This document shows, one piece after another, positions 8,745 to 18,265 of a stretch of DNA of 64,000 bases. Position 1 is the stretch's first letter. Each line of letters opens with the position of its first letter. The translations under genes were made by a program, and so were the position numbers. This DNA is from SHVO01 sp964576515 (GTDB lineage Bacteria > Pseudomonadota > Alphaproteobacteria > Rhodospirillales > Rhodospirillaceae), in the NCBI GenBank assembly GCA_964576515.1, contig CAZNUW010000001.1:310001-374000 (forward strand). Reading direction: 5' to 3'. Under the pieces are notes generated by a model. It did no database searches. It saw only the letters and a list, made by a program, of their open reading frames with translations, and was not told the DNA's origin.

Positions 8745-8759
8745 GAACAAAACTAGAAC
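8745..8759. promoter_or_regulatory. LexA (SOS) box
   Basis: GAAC-N7-GAAC (GAACAAAACTAGAAC) matches the alphaproteobacterial LexA operator GTTC-N7-GTTC read on the other strand. It lies 30 bases upstream of imuA, the expected place for SOS control of the mutasome operon, and 109 bases upstream of the divergent basic-tail gene, which could share it. Confidence 0.88.
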
Positions 8760-8789
8760 AAACCAAAGGAATAAAAATGGATCACTGTC

Positions 8790-9548
8790 ATGGACGCGGG
8801 CAGGAAAACTGCCGTTCTCAAGGACTTACGGGCTCACATCCACCGCCTTGAGCGGCTGGAGGGTGTTCGCCGGACCGGCGGCCCGGCCGCCTTGGCTTTT
8901 GGCATCCCGGCCCTCGACAGCCTCTGGCCCGAGGGCGGACTGCCGGTCGCGGCCCTGCATGAGGTGAACAGCGCGGGGCCAGCCGGTTTCGCGGCCGCCA
9001 GCGCCTTTGCCGCCGCCGCCGCCGGACGGCTGGGGCGTCCCGTCCTGTGGTGCGCCACCTCGCCCGATGTCTATGCCCCCGGCCTCGCGCAGGTGGGATT
9101 GCCCGCGTCGCGTCTGCTGGTGGTGCGCGCGCGCGCCGAGAAAGATGTGCTGGCGGTGATGGAAGAAGCGCTGCGGCATCCCGCCCTGGGCTGCGTGATC
9201 GGCGAAACGCCGCGCCTGACCCTGACCACCAGCCGGCGTTTGCAGTTGGCGGCGGAAAGCGGCGCGGCTCTGGCCTTCGTGTTGCGCCGGCGGCCGGGCA
9301 AGGACAGCGCGCTGGAGCCGATCGCGGCGGCGAGCCGCTGGCGGGTGAGCGCGGCCCCCTCGTCGCCGCATCCGATCCCGCAGTCGGGCCGGGGGCGCTG
9401 GACGCTTGAGCTGCTGCGCGCGCGCAGCGGATGCACTGGAATTTGGAACGTGGAAGTCCCCGATGCGCAGGGTTATCTGCATCTTCCTTCCGCATTGGCC
9501 GATGGAATTGAGACTGCGCCGGCTGCACGGTTCCGCGCCGCCGGATAA
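8790..9548 (+). CDS. imuA: SOS mutasome protein ImuA
   Basis: 252 residues, RecA/SulA-like ImuA family. The N-terminal section FGIPALDSLWPEGGLPVAAL is the family's characteristic opening. ImuA helps ImuB and DnaE2 carry out translesion synthesis after DNA damage. It heads the operon imuA-imuB-dnaE2 directly behind a LexA box. ImuB begins inside its 3' end (start 9463), an 86-base overlap implying translational coupling. An AAAGGA at 8765-8770 is rather far (19 bases) from the ATG; an ATG at 8777 is out of frame. Confidence 0.93.
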   Translation: MDAGRKTAVLKDLRAHIHRLERLEGVRRTGGPAALAFGIPALDSLWPEGGLPVAALHEVNSAGPAGFAAASAFAAAAAGRLGRPVLWCATSPDVYAPGLAQVGLPASRLLVVRARAEKDVLAVMEEALRHPALGCVIGETPRLTLTTSRRLQLAAESGAALAFVLRRRPGKDSALEPIAAASRWRVSAAPSSPHPIPQSGRGRWTLELLRARSGCTGIWNVEVPDAQGYLHLPSALADGIETAPAARFRAAG

Positions 9549-10962
9549 ATCCATCGTCATCGCCAATCTGGAAGACCAGCAACGCCTGGTGCTGGCGGTG
9601 AACGCCGCCGCCGCCGCGGACGGCATCACGCCGGGCCTGGCGCTGGCCCATGCGCGCGCGGTGCAACCGGACTTGGTGGCCCTGCCGGCACAGCCCATCG
9701 AGGATGCGCGCGCGCTCGACCGGCTGGCCGCCTGGTGCCTGCGTTACAGCCCGCTGGTCTCTCCGTGCGCGCCGGACAGCCTCTGGATCGATGCGACAGG
9801 CGCCGCGCATCTGTTCGGCGGCGAACACGCGATGCTGCGCACCATTCAAAGCGCCTTGGAGCCCCATGGATTGACCGCGCGCCTCGCCATGGCGGCGACG
9901 CCCGGCGCGGCCTGGGCTTTGTCGCACTTCAGTCCAAATCCATTGTGCGTGTCCGATGCGCCCGCGGATGTGAACCCCTTGCCCGTCACGGCCTTGCGCC
10001 TCGATCTGAAAACGGCGCGCGGCTTGTGGCGCGTCGGGCTTAAAACCATCGCCGATCTGCGGCGCATCCCGCGCGCCACATTGCCGCGCCGTTTCGGGAA
10101 GGACGTCCTCGTGCGCCTGGATCAGGCGCTGGGGAGCGCGCCGGAAGCCATCGAGGCGGTGCTGCCGCCTTTGGCGAAACGCAAACGGCTGGCCTTCGCC
10201 GAACCCATTGGAACCGCCGACGACCTGAAGCGCGCGATCGGCCTTTTGACGCCGCCCTTATGCGCCGAACTGGAAAAAAACCAGGAAGGCGCGCGTAAAC
10301 TGGACCTTTTGTTTTTCCGCACGGACAACAGGGTGGAAACCCTCCGCCTTGGCCTCGCGCGGCCGTCACGCGATCCCGCGCATTTCGAGAAATTGCTGAA
10401 CGGCAAAATCGAAACCGTCGATCCCGGGTTCGGCATTGAGAGCATCGTCCTGACCGCATGGCGGGTGGAACCGCTTGTTCCGCAGCAAATCGACGCGCAG
10501 AACGGACCGGACAGCGCACACGACTTAAGCGACCTGATCGACTCCCTCTCCAATCAAATCGGCGCCCGCAATATCTATCGGGTGGCCGCCCACGCGAGCC
10601 ATATCCCGGAGCGCGCGGAAAAACGCGCCGACCCGGTAACGTCGCCCACGGCCGCGTGGCCCGCGCATTTACCGCGACCTGTGCGGTTGTTCGCGCCGCC
10701 CGAACCCGTGGAGGTCATGGCGCTGATGCCCGATCATCCGCCCGCCAAGTTCACCTGGCGCGGCGAAGCCCGCCTGATCAAACGCGCCGACGGACCGGAG
10801 CGCGTGTTCGGCGAATGGTGGCACGATCATCGGGAGGTCGCGGAAGTGCGCGATTACTTCCGCGTCGAGGATGAACATGGCGAACGTTTCTGGCTGTACC
10901 GCGATACGCGCCTGACCGCCGAGAACCGGTACCGGTGGTACATGCATGGTGTGTTCGCATGA
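9463..10962 (+). CDS. imuB: Y-family polymerase-like protein ImuB
   Basis: 499 residues from the ATG at 9463 (MRRVICIFLPHWPMELRLRR); a longer frame from 9406 reads through ImuA sequence and is not favoured. ImuB keeps the Y-family fold but lacks catalytic acidic residues: the canonical DxDxFFA stretch is replaced by CIFLPHWPME, and the mid-domain reads LWIDATGAAHLFGGE. The known role is as a scaffold that links the DnaE2 polymerase to the sliding clamp and RecA/ImuA. Its stop overlaps the dnaE2 start (ATGA at 10959-10962). Confidence 0.93.
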   Translation: MRRVICIFLPHWPMELRLRRLHGSAPPDKSIVIANLEDQQRLVLAVNAAAAADGITPGLALAHARAVQPDLVALPAQPIEDARALDRLAAWCLRYSPLVSPCAPDSLWIDATGAAHLFGGEHAMLRTIQSALEPHGLTARLAMAATPGAAWALSHFSPNPLCVSDAPADVNPLPVTALRLDLKTARGLWRVGLKTIADLRRIPRATLPRRFGKDVLVRLDQALGSAPEAIEAVLPPLAKRKRLAFAEPIGTADDLKRAIGLLTPPLCAELEKNQEGARKLDLLFFRTDNRVETLRLGLARPSRDPAHFEKLLNGKIETVDPGFGIESIVLTAWRVEPLVPQQIDAQNGPDSAHDLSDLIDSLSNQIGARNIYRVAAHASHIPERAEKRADPVTSPTAAWPAHLPRPVRLFAPPEPVEVMALMPDHPPAKFTWRGEARLIKRADGPERVFGEWWHDHREVAEVRDYFRVEDEHGERFWLYRDTRLTAENRYRWYMHGVFA

Positions 10963-13900
10963 CCTACGTGGACCTTCAGGTCACCACCAACTACTCCTTC
11001 CTGCGCGGCGCATCGCATCCGCGCGAGATGGTGGCGGCAGCCGCAGCGCTTGGCCACAAGACGGTCGCCATCAGCGACCGCAATACGTTGGCCGGGATCG
11101 TCAAGGCGTATCACGCGGCCGAGCAGCACAACATCAGACTGGTGACCGGGTGCCGCCTGGACCTGACCGACGGCGCAAGCCTGTTGTGTTATCCGCAAGA
11201 CCGCGCCGCCTATAGCCGGCTGGTGCGGATGCTGACGCTAGGCAAACGCCGCGCCAAGAAAGGCCAGTGTCATCTCACCTATGACGATGTGCTGGAATAC
11301 GGTGAAGGGCAGATCCTCATTGCGTTGGGCGACACCGTAAGCGCGCCTTTGCGCGGGCTGCTGGAAAAGCTGCGCAGCGACTTTCGCGATCGGTCCTACA
11401 TGGCGCTGACGCGCCGTTTCCGGCCCAACGAGCAGCAGCGTCTTTCGGATCTGGCCGCCCTGGCCGCCGCAACACGCACCCCCACCGTCGCCACCAACGA
11501 TATCCTGTATCACGAGCCAGACAGGCGCATGCTGCAGGATGTGCTGACGTGCATCCGCCTGGGCCGCACGGTCGACACCCTGGGCCATGAGCGCGAATGG
11601 TCCGCCGACCGGCATTACAAACCGCCGCAGGAAATGGCGCGGCTGTTCAAGCTCCATCCCGAAGCGGTGGAACGCACGGCGGAGATCGCCGAACGCTGCG
11701 CCTTCTCACTCAAGGACATCAAGTACCAGTATCCGGATGAAAAACTGTTCCCCGGCCTGACCGCGCAGGAGGGCCTGGAGAAACAGACTTGGGACGGGGC
11801 CGCCGTCCGCTATCCACGAGGTGTGCCCGGCAAGGTCAAAACAAAGATCGATTACGAACTCGCGATCATCAAGACGTTGGGTTACGCGCCTTACTTCCTG
11901 ACCGTGTGGCGCATCGTGACCTTCGCGCGTTCACGCGAGATTCTCTGTCAGGGCCGCGGCAGCGCCGCCAATTCTGCGGTGTGTTACTGCCTCGGCATCA
12001 CCGAGATCGACCCCGATAAACACAACCTCTTGTTCGAGCGGTTTGTGAGCGCCGACCGCGGCGAGCCGCCGGACATCGACGTGGACTTCGAGCATGAACG
12101 GCGCGAGGAAGTGATCCAATGGATTTACGAAACCTATGGCCGCGAACGCGCCGCCTTGACGGCGACGGTGATCCATTACCGCAGCCGCCGCGCGGTGCGC
12201 GAAGTGGCCAAGGCGCTGGGACTGCCCGAGGACACAGCCGCCGTGCTCGCGAAGTCGGTGTGGGGGTGGAGCGAGGACGGCGTCCCGGCCTCCCAGGCGC
12301 GCAATCTCGGGCTCGATCCCACCGACTGGCGATTGAACCGGTTGCTGGCGCTTTCAAAAGAGATCACCGGATTCCCGCGCCATCTGTCGCAACACCCCGG
12401 CGGGTTCGTCATCACCCAGGACCGGCTTGACGATCTTGTACCCATCGAGAACGCGACGATGGAGGACCGCACCGTCATTGAATGGGACAAGGACGATATC
12501 GACCTCCTGTCCATGATGAAGGTCGATGTGCTGGGCTTAGGCATGTTGGGCTGCCTGCGCCGGGCCTTCGATCTTTTGCGCGATCACAAGGATCGGCCCT
12601 ACACCCTCGCAAGCCTGCCCCCGGAAGACCCCGCCGTGTACGACATGCTGTGCAAGGCCGACAGCATTGGGGTGTTCCAGGTGGAAAGCCGCGCGCAGAT
12701 GAGCATGCTGCCGCGCCTCAAACCGCGCAAACTGTATGACCTGGTGATCGAGGTGGCCATCGTGCGGCCCGGTCCGATCCAGGGTGACATGGTGCATCCT
12801 TACTTGCGCCGGCGCGCCAAAGAAGAAGAGGTCAACTTCCCTTCCGAAGAACTGCGAGGGGTGCTGGAGAAAACGCTGGGTGTTCCTTTGTTTCAGGAAC
12901 AAGCCATGCAGATCGCCATTGTCGCCGCCAAGTTCACGCCCGGCGAAGCCGACAAGTTGCGGCGCGCCATGGCCACCTTCCGCAACGACGGCACCATCCA
13001 TAAATTCCGCGAACGTTTCACCAAAGGGATGATCGAGAACGGATACGAACTCGATTTCGCCACGCGCTGCTTCAACCAGATCGAGGGGTTCGGCACCTAT
13101 GGTTTCCCGGAAAGTCACGCGGCGTCCTTCGCGCTTCTGGTCTATGCGTCGTCGTGGGTGAAATGCCGCCATCCCGACGTCTTTCTGTGCGCGATCCTGA
13201 ACGCCCAACCCATGGGGTTCTATGCGCCCGCGCAGCTGATCCGAGACGCCATCGATCATCATGTGCGCGTGCTGCCGATCGACGTGAATGCGAGCCGGTG
13301 GGATTGCACACTGGAACCGCAAGGCGACGATCATTTCGGCGTGCGCCTGGGATTCCGCATGATTCCCGGCGCGAGCAACGAGGAGATGGCGAAGATCGCC
13401 TGCCCCGAGACGCCTTACGTCAGCATCGAGGATCTGTGGCGCCGGACCGGCGTGCAGGCGGCGCAGTTGGAAAAAATGGCCGAGGCCGATGTGTTCGCGA
13501 CCCTGGGATATAATCGCCGCGACGCCCTATGGACCGTCAAAGCCCTGAACGACGCGCCGTTGCCGCTGTTTGCCGCGGCGGACCGGACCGAAGGATTCCA
13601 ACGGCCGGAGATCGTGGAGGAGAGGGTCGCCTTGAAAAACCTGACGCCGGCGGGTGAAGTGGTGGAGGACTACGCGAGCCTGTCCTTTTCCTTACGCGCA
13701 CATCCCCTTTCCTTCCTGCGGGGCGCTTTGCACCGTCAGCGTTGGCGGCCGCTGGCCGATCTTCAGCATCTCAAGGACGGGGATCGCGTCCGCGTCGCCG
13801 GGCTTGTGCTGGTGCGTCAGCGTCCCGGCACGGCGAGCGGCATTGTCTTCGTGACCCTGGAAGACGAAACCGGAACCGGGAACCTTGTCGTCTGGTCGCA

Positions 13901-14138
13901 CGTGTTCGACAAATTCCGCAGCATCCTCATGACCGCGGACCTCTTAGGGTGCAGCGGCCGGGTCCAACGGGAGGGCCGGATCATCCATGTGGTCACCGAT
14001 ACGCTGTTCGACCTGAACGACATGCTGCTCGGCGTGAGCAAGGACGGCGTGGAGATCGCCGTCGCGCCCCAGGACAGTTATGGGATGGTCGCGGCGGACA
14101 GCACCGACATGCGGCTTCACAGCCGCGACTTCCACTAA
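10959..14138 (+). CDS. dnaE2: Error-prone DNA polymerase DnaE2
   Basis: 1059 residues from the ATG at 10959 (MTYVDLQVTTNYSFLRGASH); the 24-base upstream extension lies in imuB. It is a C-family polymerase. The PHP domain is at about 1-270, and the catalytic acidic pair is in PPDIDVDFEHERREEVIQWI at about 375. Palm and fingers follow (FQVESRAQMSMLPRLKPRK). A C-terminal OB fold (DGDRVRVAGLVLVRQRPGTA, then VFVTLEDETGTGNLVVW) is at about 945-1010. It performs mutagenic lesion bypass under SOS control. The length and final position in imuA-imuB-dnaE2 are canonical. Confidence 0.96.
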   Translation: MTYVDLQVTTNYSFLRGASHPREMVAAAAALGHKTVAISDRNTLAGIVKAYHAAEQHNIRLVTGCRLDLTDGASLLCYPQDRAAYSRLVRMLTLGKRRAKKGQCHLTYDDVLEYGEGQILIALGDTVSAPLRGLLEKLRSDFRDRSYMALTRRFRPNEQQRLSDLAALAAATRTPTVATNDILYHEPDRRMLQDVLTCIRLGRTVDTLGHEREWSADRHYKPPQEMARLFKLHPEAVERTAEIAERCAFSLKDIKYQYPDEKLFPGLTAQEGLEKQTWDGAAVRYPRGVPGKVKTKIDYELAIIKTLGYAPYFLTVWRIVTFARSREILCQGRGSAANSAVCYCLGITEIDPDKHNLLFERFVSADRGEPPDIDVDFEHERREEVIQWIYETYGRERAALTATVIHYRSRRAVREVAKALGLPEDTAAVLAKSVWGWSEDGVPASQARNLGLDPTDWRLNRLLALSKEITGFPRHLSQHPGGFVITQDRLDDLVPIENATMEDRTVIEWDKDDIDLLSMMKVDVLGLGMLGCLRRAFDLLRDHKDRPYTLASLPPEDPAVYDMLCKADSIGVFQVESRAQMSMLPRLKPRKLYDLVIEVAIVRPGPIQGDMVHPYLRRRAKEEEVNFPSEELRGVLEKTLGVPLFQEQAMQIAIVAAKFTPGEADKLRRAMATFRNDGTIHKFRERFTKGMIENGYELDFATRCFNQIEGFGTYGFPESHAASFALLVYASSWVKCRHPDVFLCAILNAQPMGFYAPAQLIRDAIDHHVRVLPIDVNASRWDCTLEPQGDDHFGVRLGFRMIPGASNEEMAKIACPETPYVSIEDLWRRTGVQAAQLEKMAEADVFATLGYNRRDALWTVKALNDAPLPLFAAADRTEGFQRPEIVEERVALKNLTPAGEVVEDYASLSFSLRAHPLSFLRGALHRQRWRPLADLQHLKDGDRVRVAGLVLVRQRPGTASGIVFVTLEDETGTGNLVVWSHVFDKFRSILMTADLLGCSGRVQREGRIIHVVTDTLFDLNDMLLGVSKDGVEIAVAPQDSYGMVAADSTDMRLHSRDFH

Positions 14139-14169
14139 CGGGCTATGGAGAGTCCGCTTATCCGCGAGA

Positions 14170-14460
14170 TTACGGTGCATCGCACAAGGTCACGACTTCC
14201 TCAAGCGCGCCTTGCAGCATGCGTACGCTCGGCGGCTTGTCGATCGGCCAGGACATATCGATATCGGCGTACTGGCGCGCGGCGAACGCGCGGAGGATGC
14301 CCGTATCGAGCGGGCCGCCGGCCCGGCGTTCGCGCTCTTCCGCCCAAATGCGCCGCACGGCAAACGAAAGAGGCCCCGCCGGAGCGTTGCCCGTCTGATA
14401 GTCCGTCACCAGACTGTGGATCTTCGCCAGAAAAGCCCGCGCTGCTTCGTCGCGCTCCAT
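14170..14460 (-). CDS. Hypothetical small protein
   Basis: 96 residues from the ATG at 14460 (MERDEAARAFLAKIHSLVTD), charged and predicted helical, with no signal peptide or membrane segment and no family I recognise. Conserved-looking stretches are RRIWAEERERRAGGPLDTGI and DIDMSWPIDKPPSVRMLQGA. It converges on dnaE2, with 31 bases between stops. A TTG 39 bases upstream would extend it. The amino-acid composition looks like real protein, unlike the overlapping frames, which are Arg/Gly rich. Confidence 0.55.
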   Translation of the reverse strand: MERDEAARAFLAKIHSLVTDYQTGNAPAGPLSFAVRRIWAEERERRAGGPLDTGILRAFAARQYADIDMSWPIDKPPSVRMLQGALEEVVTLCDAP

Positions 14461-14593
14461 ACCTGAAATCCCCGGCCATCGATCTGTTGCGACTCGCAAT
14501 CATAAAACGAGCGCATCTCCTAAGCAACATTTGAGGACAGCCCTACGTTGCATGACGGATCGCCACCGTATTCATTTTCCGCGAGGAGTTTCC

Positions 14594-14740
14594 ATGACCG
14601 CGAACATCGTTTTGATTCAACCGCTTGTCGCGTTGATCGCAGGCATACTGATCCTGATCGTGCCGCGACTGCTGAACTACGTCGTGGCGCTCTACCTGAT
14701 CATCGTCGGCGTGCTGGGCCTCGCGGCCGGCTGGAACTGA
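14594..14740 (+). CDS. DUF3096 small membrane protein
   Basis: 48 residues from the ATG at 14594, preceded by GAGGAG at a proper distance; the frame opens earlier, at 14531, but without a good site. Almost the whole protein is two hydrophobic helices (IVLIQPLVALIAGILILIVP, then LLNYVVALYLIIVGVLGLAA), the pattern of the DUF3096 family of tiny inner-membrane proteins. Function unknown. It stands alone, convergent with the biotin carboxylase gene 14 bases downstream. Confidence 0.75.
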   Translation: MTANIVLIQPLVALIAGILILIVPRLLNYVVALYLIIVGVLGLAAGWN

Positions 14741-14754
14741 CTGCCTGGCGCTGA

Positions 14755-16635
14755 CTATTTGGCGGGTTCGATCCGCGCGAGCACGGCGCCTTCGACCGCC
14801 TGACCGCCCTCGGCCGCGGCGATGGACGCCACCTTACCGTCGAACGGCGCGGTGAGCGTGTGTTCCATCTTCATGGCTTCGAGGATGAGGAGCGGCTGGC
14901 CCTTCGTCACGGCGTCGCCTTCCTTGACCTTCACGGAGACGATCCGGCCCGGCATCGGCGAGACGATGCTGCCGCTGCCGCCGGACCCGCCCGCATCGGC
15001 CGCATGCACGCTCGCGAGCGGGAACGCGAAGGCGTCACCGCCGTCGAAGACCACGATGTCGTCGCCGACCAGGTGACCGGTCAGCGCAGCGTCGCGCGCC
15101 TCAACCGCCACATCAAACGTCTCCGCCGTTGTTTGCAGGCGAACGTTGATGCGCACAGGGCCGTTCGCGCGGAAGCCCCGCAGTTGAGCCCACGGCGAAG
15201 GATCTCCGGAACCTGGATTGGCGGCGATACGCGCCCGCGCGGCCGCCTGAAGCACGCGCGCCGACGGTTGGACCTTCGGCACGAGACGCTCGATGCGCTG
15301 CTCGATGAAAGCGGTATCGATCTTGCCCGCGACAAAATCCTCGTCGGCGAGCGCCCTGCGCAGGAAGCCCGCGTTGGTGCGCACCGGCCAGACCTCGACC
15401 TCGCCGCAGGCCGCGCCGAGACGCGCGGCGGCTTCGGCCCGGGTGGCGCCGGACGCGATCACCTTCGCGATCATGGGATCGTAGAACGGGCTGACCTCGC
15501 CGCCTTCCTCGACGGCGCTATCGACGCGCACATCCTCAGGCATGCGGAAGTGCGTCAGCGGACCGGTCGACGGCAGGAAGCCGGTCGACGGATTCTCGGC
15601 GTACAGGCGCGCTTCCATGGCGTGGCCCGTGATCTTCAAGTCGCTCTGCTTCAACGGCAGAGGTTCGCCCGAGGCGACGCGCAACTGCCACTCCACAAGG
15701 TCTTGCCCGGTGATCGTTTCCGTCACGGGATGCTCGACCTGGAGGCGGGTGTTCATTTCCATGAACCAGATACGGTCCGCGCGCAAACCTTCGGAGGCGT
15801 CGGCGATGAACTCCACCGTGCCCGCGCCCTCGTAGTTGATGGCTTTGGCCGCCTTCACGGCGGCCTCGCACACGGCGGCGCGGGTTTTCGCATCCATGCC
15901 CGGCGCGGGCGCTTCCTCGATCACCTTCTGATGGCGGCGCTGCAAGGAGCAGTCGCGCTCGAACAGGTGGACGGCGTTGCCCAGTTGGTCGGCGAACACC
16001 TGGACTTCGATGTGGCGCGGCCGGGTGACGTATTTCTCGATCAGGACGCGGTCGTCGCCGAAGGAGGCGGCGGCTTCGCGTTTGGCCGAGGCAAGAGCGG
16101 CCGAGAACTCCGCGGGCGCGTTGACGCGGCGCATGCCCTTCCCGCCGCCGCCGGCCACCGCTTTGATGAGCACGGGGTAACCGACCTTGTCGGCTTCGCT
16201 GGCCAGTTTCTTCTCGCTTTGGTCTTCGCCAAGGTAGCCGGGCGTCACCGGCACGCCCGCCTCGGCCATCAGCTTCTTCGCGGCGTCCTTCAGGCCCATG
16301 GCCAGGATCGCCTTCGCGGGCGGGCCCACCCAGATGAGCCCCGCGGCCTTCACCGCATCGGCGAAGGCCGCGTTCTCGGACAAGAATCCATAACCGGGGT
16401 GAATGCCTTCGGCGCCCGTGCTTTTGGCGGCGTCGAGGATCTTCTGCTGGACCAGGTAGCTTTCGCGGGCCAGGGGCGGACCGATGTGCACGGCGTCGTC
16501 CGCCTCGCGCACATGAAGGGCGTTCGCGTCGGCGTCGGAATAGACGGCGACGGTCCGCACGCCCAGGCGGCGCGCGGTGCGGATGACACGGCGGGCGATC
16601 TCGCCGCGGTTTGCAATAAGAAGGGAGCGCAACAT
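14755..16635 (-). CDS. liuD: Methylcrotonyl-CoA carboxylase biotin-containing alpha subunit
   Basis: 626 residues with biotin carboxylase and biotin carboxyl carrier domains in one chain. Biotin carboxylase N-terminus: LLIANRGEIARRVIRTARRL. ATP-grasp glycine loop: KAVAGGGGKGMRRVN, about 160. Biotin carboxylase signature: FMEMNTRLQVEHPVTE, about 290. Biotinylated Lys589 is in EAMKMEH. It carboxylates biotin for transfer to 3-methylcrotonyl-CoA in leucine degradation. Assignment to methylcrotonyl- rather than propionyl-CoA rests on the partner beta subunit and isovaleryl-CoA dehydrogenase upstream in the same operon. It starts 8 bases after the beta subunit's stop. liuC and liuE are not in the window. 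Confidence 0.92.
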   Translation of the reverse strand: MLRSLLIANRGEIARRVIRTARRLGVRTVAVYSDADANALHVREADDAVHIGPPLARESYLVQQKILDAAKSTGAEGIHPGYGFLSENAAFADAVKAAGLIWVGPPAKAILAMGLKDAAKKLMAEAGVPVTPGYLGEDQSEKKLASEADKVGYPVLIKAVAGGGGKGMRRVNAPAEFSAALASAKREAAASFGDDRVLIEKYVTRPRHIEVQVFADQLGNAVHLFERDCSLQRRHQKVIEEAPAPGMDAKTRAAVCEAAVKAAKAINYEGAGTVEFIADASEGLRADRIWFMEMNTRLQVEHPVTETITGQDLVEWQLRVASGEPLPLKQSDLKITGHAMEARLYAENPSTGFLPSTGPLTHFRMPEDVRVDSAVEEGGEVSPFYDPMIAKVIASGATRAEAAARLGAACGEVEVWPVRTNAGFLRRALADEDFVAGKIDTAFIEQRIERLVPKVQPSARVLQAAARARIAANPGSGDPSPWAQLRGFRANGPVRINVRLQTTAETFDVAVEARDAALTGHLVGDDIVVFDGGDAFAFPLASVHAADAGGSGGSGSIVSPMPGRIVSVKVKEGDAVTKGQPLLILEAMKMEHTLTAPFDGKVASIAAAEGGQAVEGAVLARIEPAK

Positions 16636-16643
16636 GGCGGGGC

Positions 16644-18251
16644 CTACATCCTAAAGACGCCGAAGGTGGTCGGCGGAATGGGCGCATTGAGGCTTGCGCT
16701 GATGGCAAGACCAAGGACGTCGCGGGTCTGCGCGGGATCGATGATCCCGTCGTCCCACAGGCGGGCGGACGCGAAGTAAGGGTTGCCTTCGCTCTCGTAA
16801 CGCTCGCGGATCGGCGTCTTGAAGGCCTCCTCGTCGTCCTTCGGCCACGTCTCGCCCTTGGCCTCCATGGCGTCGCGGCGAATGGTGGCGAGCACGCTGG
16901 CGGCCTGTTCGCCGCCCATCACCGAGATACGGCTGTTGGGCCAGGTGAACAGGAGGCGCGGGCTGTAGGCGCGCCCGCACATACCGTAGTTGCCGGCGCC
17001 GAAGCTGCCCCCGATGAGGACCGTGAACTTGGGCACCTGGGCGCAGGCCACCGCGGTGACGAGCTTCGCGCCGTCTTTGGCGATCCCGCCCGCCTCGTAC
17101 TTGCCCCCGACCATGAAGCCGGAGATGTTTTGCAGGAACAGGAGCGGAATGCCGCGCTTGCAGGCCAGTTCGATGAAGTGCGCGCCTTTCAGCGCGCTTT
17201 CGGAGAACAACACGCCGTTGTTGGCGAGGATCGCCACCGGCTGGCCCCAGATGTGGGCGAAGCCGCACACCAGGGTCGTCCCGTAAAGCGCCTTGAACTC
17301 GTCGAACTCGGAGCCGTCGACGATGCGCGCGATCACCTCGCGCACATCGTAGGGCGCACGCACGTCGGTCGGTACGACCCCATAAAGCTCGGCCGGATCG
17401 TAGGCCGGCGGCTTCGGATCGCGCAGGTCGAGGCCGACCTTCTTGGTGGTGTTCAGGTTGGAGACGATGGAGCGCACGAGTTCGAGCGCGTGTTCGTCGT
17501 TGTTGGCGACATAGTCGACCACGCCCGACTTGCGGCCGTGGGTGTCGGCGCCGCCCAACTCCTCGGCCGAGATCACCTCGCCCGTGGCGGCCTTCACCAG
17601 CGGCGGGCCGCCCAGGAAGATGGTGCCCTGATTGCGCACGATCACGGTTTCGTCGCTCATGGCCGGCACGTAGGCGCCGCCCGCCGTGCACGAACCCATC
17701 ACGCAGGCGATCTGAGGGATGTTCATGGCGCTCATGTTCGCCTGATTGAAGAAGATGCGCCCGAAGTGGTCGCGGTCGGGGAACACCTCGGCCTGATGCG
17801 GCAGGTTCGCGCCGCCGCTGTCGACGAGATAGACGCACGGCAGCTGGTTCTGCTGGGCGATCTCCTGCGCGCGCAGGTGCTTCTTGATGGTGATGGGGAA
17901 GTAAGCCCCGCCCTTCACCGTCGGATCGTTGGCGACGATCATCACCTCGCGGCCCGACACGCGGCCGATGCCGGAAATCATGCCGCCGCTGGGCGCGTCG
18001 CCGTTGTACATGCCGAAGGCCGCGAGCGGCGACACCTCAAGAAAGGGCGAACCCGGATCGATCAGGCGTTCGACCCGGTCGCGCGCCAGCAGCTTGCCGC
18101 GCGCGACATGGCGCTTGCGCTGGTCTTCAGGGCCACCCTTCGCAAAGGCTTCGGTACGCTCGCGCAATTCCGCGATCAGGGCGCGGTTATGCGCGGCGTT
18201 CTTCTGGAACAACTCGCTTTGCGGGTTGATCTGCGATTGGAGCTTCGGCAC
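16644..18251 (-). CDS. liuB: Methylcrotonyl-CoA carboxylase carboxyltransferase beta subunit
   Basis: 535 residues, a carboxyltransferase with two crotonase-like halves. N-terminal features: HVARGKLLARDRVERLIDPG and YLVDSGGANLPHQAEVFPDR. C-terminal half: GGSFGAGNYGMCGRAYSPRL and VMGGEQAASVLATI, all typical of MCCase/PCCase beta chains. It transfers the carboxyl group from biotin to 3-methylcrotonyl-CoA. The SGGANLPHQ stretch and pairing with isovaleryl-CoA dehydrogenase favour MCC over PCC or geranyl-CoA carboxylase. It lies between liuA (14 bases upstream) and liuD (8 bases downstream). Confidence 0.93.
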   Translation of the reverse strand: MPKLQSQINPQSELFQKNAAHNRALIAELRERTEAFAKGGPEDQRKRHVARGKLLARDRVERLIDPGSPFLEVSPLAAFGMYNGDAPSGGMISGIGRVSGREVMIVANDPTVKGGAYFPITIKKHLRAQEIAQQNQLPCVYLVDSGGANLPHQAEVFPDRDHFGRIFFNQANMSAMNIPQIACVMGSCTAGGAYVPAMSDETVIVRNQGTIFLGGPPLVKAATGEVISAEELGGADTHGRKSGVVDYVANNDEHALELVRSIVSNLNTTKKVGLDLRDPKPPAYDPAELYGVVPTDVRAPYDVREVIARIVDGSEFDEFKALYGTTLVCGFAHIWGQPVAILANNGVLFSESALKGAHFIELACKRGIPLLFLQNISGFMVGGKYEAGGIAKDGAKLVTAVACAQVPKFTVLIGGSFGAGNYGMCGRAYSPRLLFTWPNSRISVMGGEQAASVLATIRRDAMEAKGETWPKDDEEAFKTPIRERYESEGNPYFASARLWDDGIIDPAQTRDVLGLAISASLNAPIPPTTFGVFRM

Positions 18252-18265
18252 GTCGCGTTCCCTTC

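Noticed and set aside
10935..10958. Upstream start for DnaE2
   Set aside because: The extra residues lie within imuB; MTYVDLQ at 10959 is the family start with an ATGA overlap.
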